A stretch of 64,000 nucleotides of DNA, from contig NZ_PPCG01000024.1 of the NCBI RefSeq assembly GCF_002913745.1, positions 1 through 64,000 on the forward strand, in the 5' to 3' direction. The position numbers were made by a program, and so were the translations under genes. Positions within the stretch are counted from its first letter, which is position 1. Every line of letters begins with the position of its first letter. Of this stretch, positions 63,359 through 64,000 are shown in pieces. The notes under the pieces are model-generated. The model searched no databases. It was not told the DNA's origin and worked only from the letters and a program-made list of their open reading frames with translations. The DNA comes from Campylobacter concisus (GTDB taxonomy: Bacteria > Campylobacterota > Campylobacteria > Campylobacterales > Campylobacteraceae).

Positions 63359-64000
63359 TTACGCTATCTTGCTAGCGTCGATGATGTTTAGATCAAGACC
63401 TAGATCTTCGACAGATAGACCAAGTGCAAGACCTACAAGCTGAGAGAGGTGGATGATAGGTTTTCTAACATCTGAGTGGTTCTCATCTTGATATCTCTCT
63501 TGATAGATGTCAAGTTGCATTTGACAAAGTGGGCACGGAGTTACAACTACGTCTGCGCCATTTTGATCAGCGTTATTTACGATCTGGCTTGATATTTTTC
63601 TTACTGACTTTCCAGCTGGATAGCTAGCGTGGAAGCCGCAGCAGTCAAGTCTTTTCTCAAATGGCACGATAGTAGCACCAAGTGCGCTTACAACAGTTTC
63701 AAAGCTCTTTGGATTGACTGAGCTTTCTCTGTTGTGTAGATCTTTTTCAGGTCTTAAGCTGTGGCAGCCGTAAAATAGTGCTAATTTTAGCCCACTAAGT
63801 GGCTTAACAACCTTTGCTCTTAGCGTTTCTACGTTTTGATAAAGCACCCAAAGAAGGCTTGTGATCTCGGTTGAGCCATTATATTTCATATTGCCCTCAG
63901 CCAAGAAAGTATTTATGCGGTCCTTTGCACCCTTATCAAGCGTAGTTTTAGCTCTTGTTAGAGTTAGCATACAAGTTGAGCATGTAGTAAGCATCGGCAT
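63359..64000 (-). CDS. CCG-domain subunit of fumarate reductase/succinate dehydrogenase-type enzyme (MfrE/SdhE-like), 5' end outside the window
   Basis: At least 213 residues are present; the N-terminus lies beyond 64000. The cysteine-rich CCG motif is visible: GCHSLRPEKD and then RLDCCGFHASYPAG, followed by VVTPCPLCQMQLDIY. These are shared with heterodisulfide reductase HdrB. CSTCMLTLTRA at the window edge belongs to the first CCG repeat. In Campylobacter the closest system is the 8-methylmenaquinol:fumarate reductase (MfrABE, also annotated SdhABC), where this subunit anchors the enzyme. The other subunits would lie outside the window. Confidence 0.85.
   Translation of the reverse strand: MPMLTTCSTCMLTLTRAKTTLDKGAKDRINTFLAEGNMKYNGSTEITSLLWVLYQNVETLRAKVVKPLSGLKLALFYGCHSLRPEKDLHNRESSVNPKSFETVVSALGATIVPFEKRLDCCGFHASYPAGKSVRKISSQIVNNADQNGADVVVTPCPLCQMQLDIYQERYQDENHSDVRKPIIHLSQLVGLALGLSVEDLGLDLNIIDASKIA

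Overview
The window is a contiguous AT-rich chromosomal segment from a member of the Campylobacterota. It is most likely a Campylobacter of the C. concisus type. Three things point there: the gene order in several blocks matches my memory of Campylobacter jejuni (rpmH-rnpA-yidD-yidC-jag-mnmE and purL/purH; ftsA-ftsZ-ppiD-rsmH; helicase-lolA-secA-lolC; kefB-hspR-cbpA-htrA-cprRS; ispB-hemA-proS-fxsA-hemC-ubiD; thiL-truD), the AAATTT-rich base composition, and the sigma70 promoters with a clear TATAAT but no obvious -35. The species call is inference. Nearly all the sequence is protein-coding. I see no tRNA, rRNA, CRISPR array, insertion sequence or prophage.

Layout. 1-4.9 kb: ribosome and membrane biogenesis (L34, RNase P protein, YidD, YidC, Jag, MnmE). 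4.9-13 kb: an MdaB-type quinone reductase, then a purL...purH block that also holds a Clp-fold SDH-type proteinase, a TerB/J-domain protein and small two-cysteine exported proteins. 13-16 kb: MsrAB and a DUF2249-like / polytopic membrane protein / DUF59 cassette. 16.3-22.4 kb: cell division (ftsZ, ftsA, PpiD on the minus strand; rsmH and an FtsL-like gene on the plus strand). 22.4-30.6 kb: a FUSC membrane protein and a tightly overlapping operon with a D-amino acid transaminase, DUF523, an unusual NlpC/P60-M15 fusion lipoprotein, a Pif1-like helicase and a FliL-like exported protein. 30.6-35.1 kb: LolA, SecA and a LolC/E permease. 35.4-42.3 kb: envelope and heat-stress genes (KefB, HspR, CbpA, HtrA, CprRS). 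42.3-46.8 kb: a frameshifted CvrA antiporter, a gene-free structured repeat element, MetY and a HAD phosphatase. 46.9-55.2 kb: isoprenoid, haem and quinone genes. 55.2-56 kb: a gene-free stretch with a decayed inverted ubiD copy and simple repeats. 56-64 kb: thiL, truD, a frameshifted chemotaxis receptor, htpG and the 3' part of a CCG-domain reductase subunit.

Themes. Much of the window serves envelope biogenesis: YidC/YidD and SecA insert or export proteins, LolA/LolC-E sort lipoproteins, PpiD and HtrA handle periplasmic folding, and FtsA/FtsZ/FtsL divide the cell. HspR probably controls cbpA-hspR through a HAIR-like inverted repeat that I can see between cbpA and htrA.

The least explained items are the structured intergenic element at 43.8-44.2 kb, the inverted ubiD relic with its C9 tract and nearby octanucleotide array, the two-cysteine exported protein family around purL/purH, the NlpC/P60-M15 fusion, an orphan Imm10-like protein, and the apparent lack of a normal start codon for rnpA. 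I did not find a clearly new multi-gene defence or mobile system. Statements about C. jejuni synteny come from memory, not from a search.
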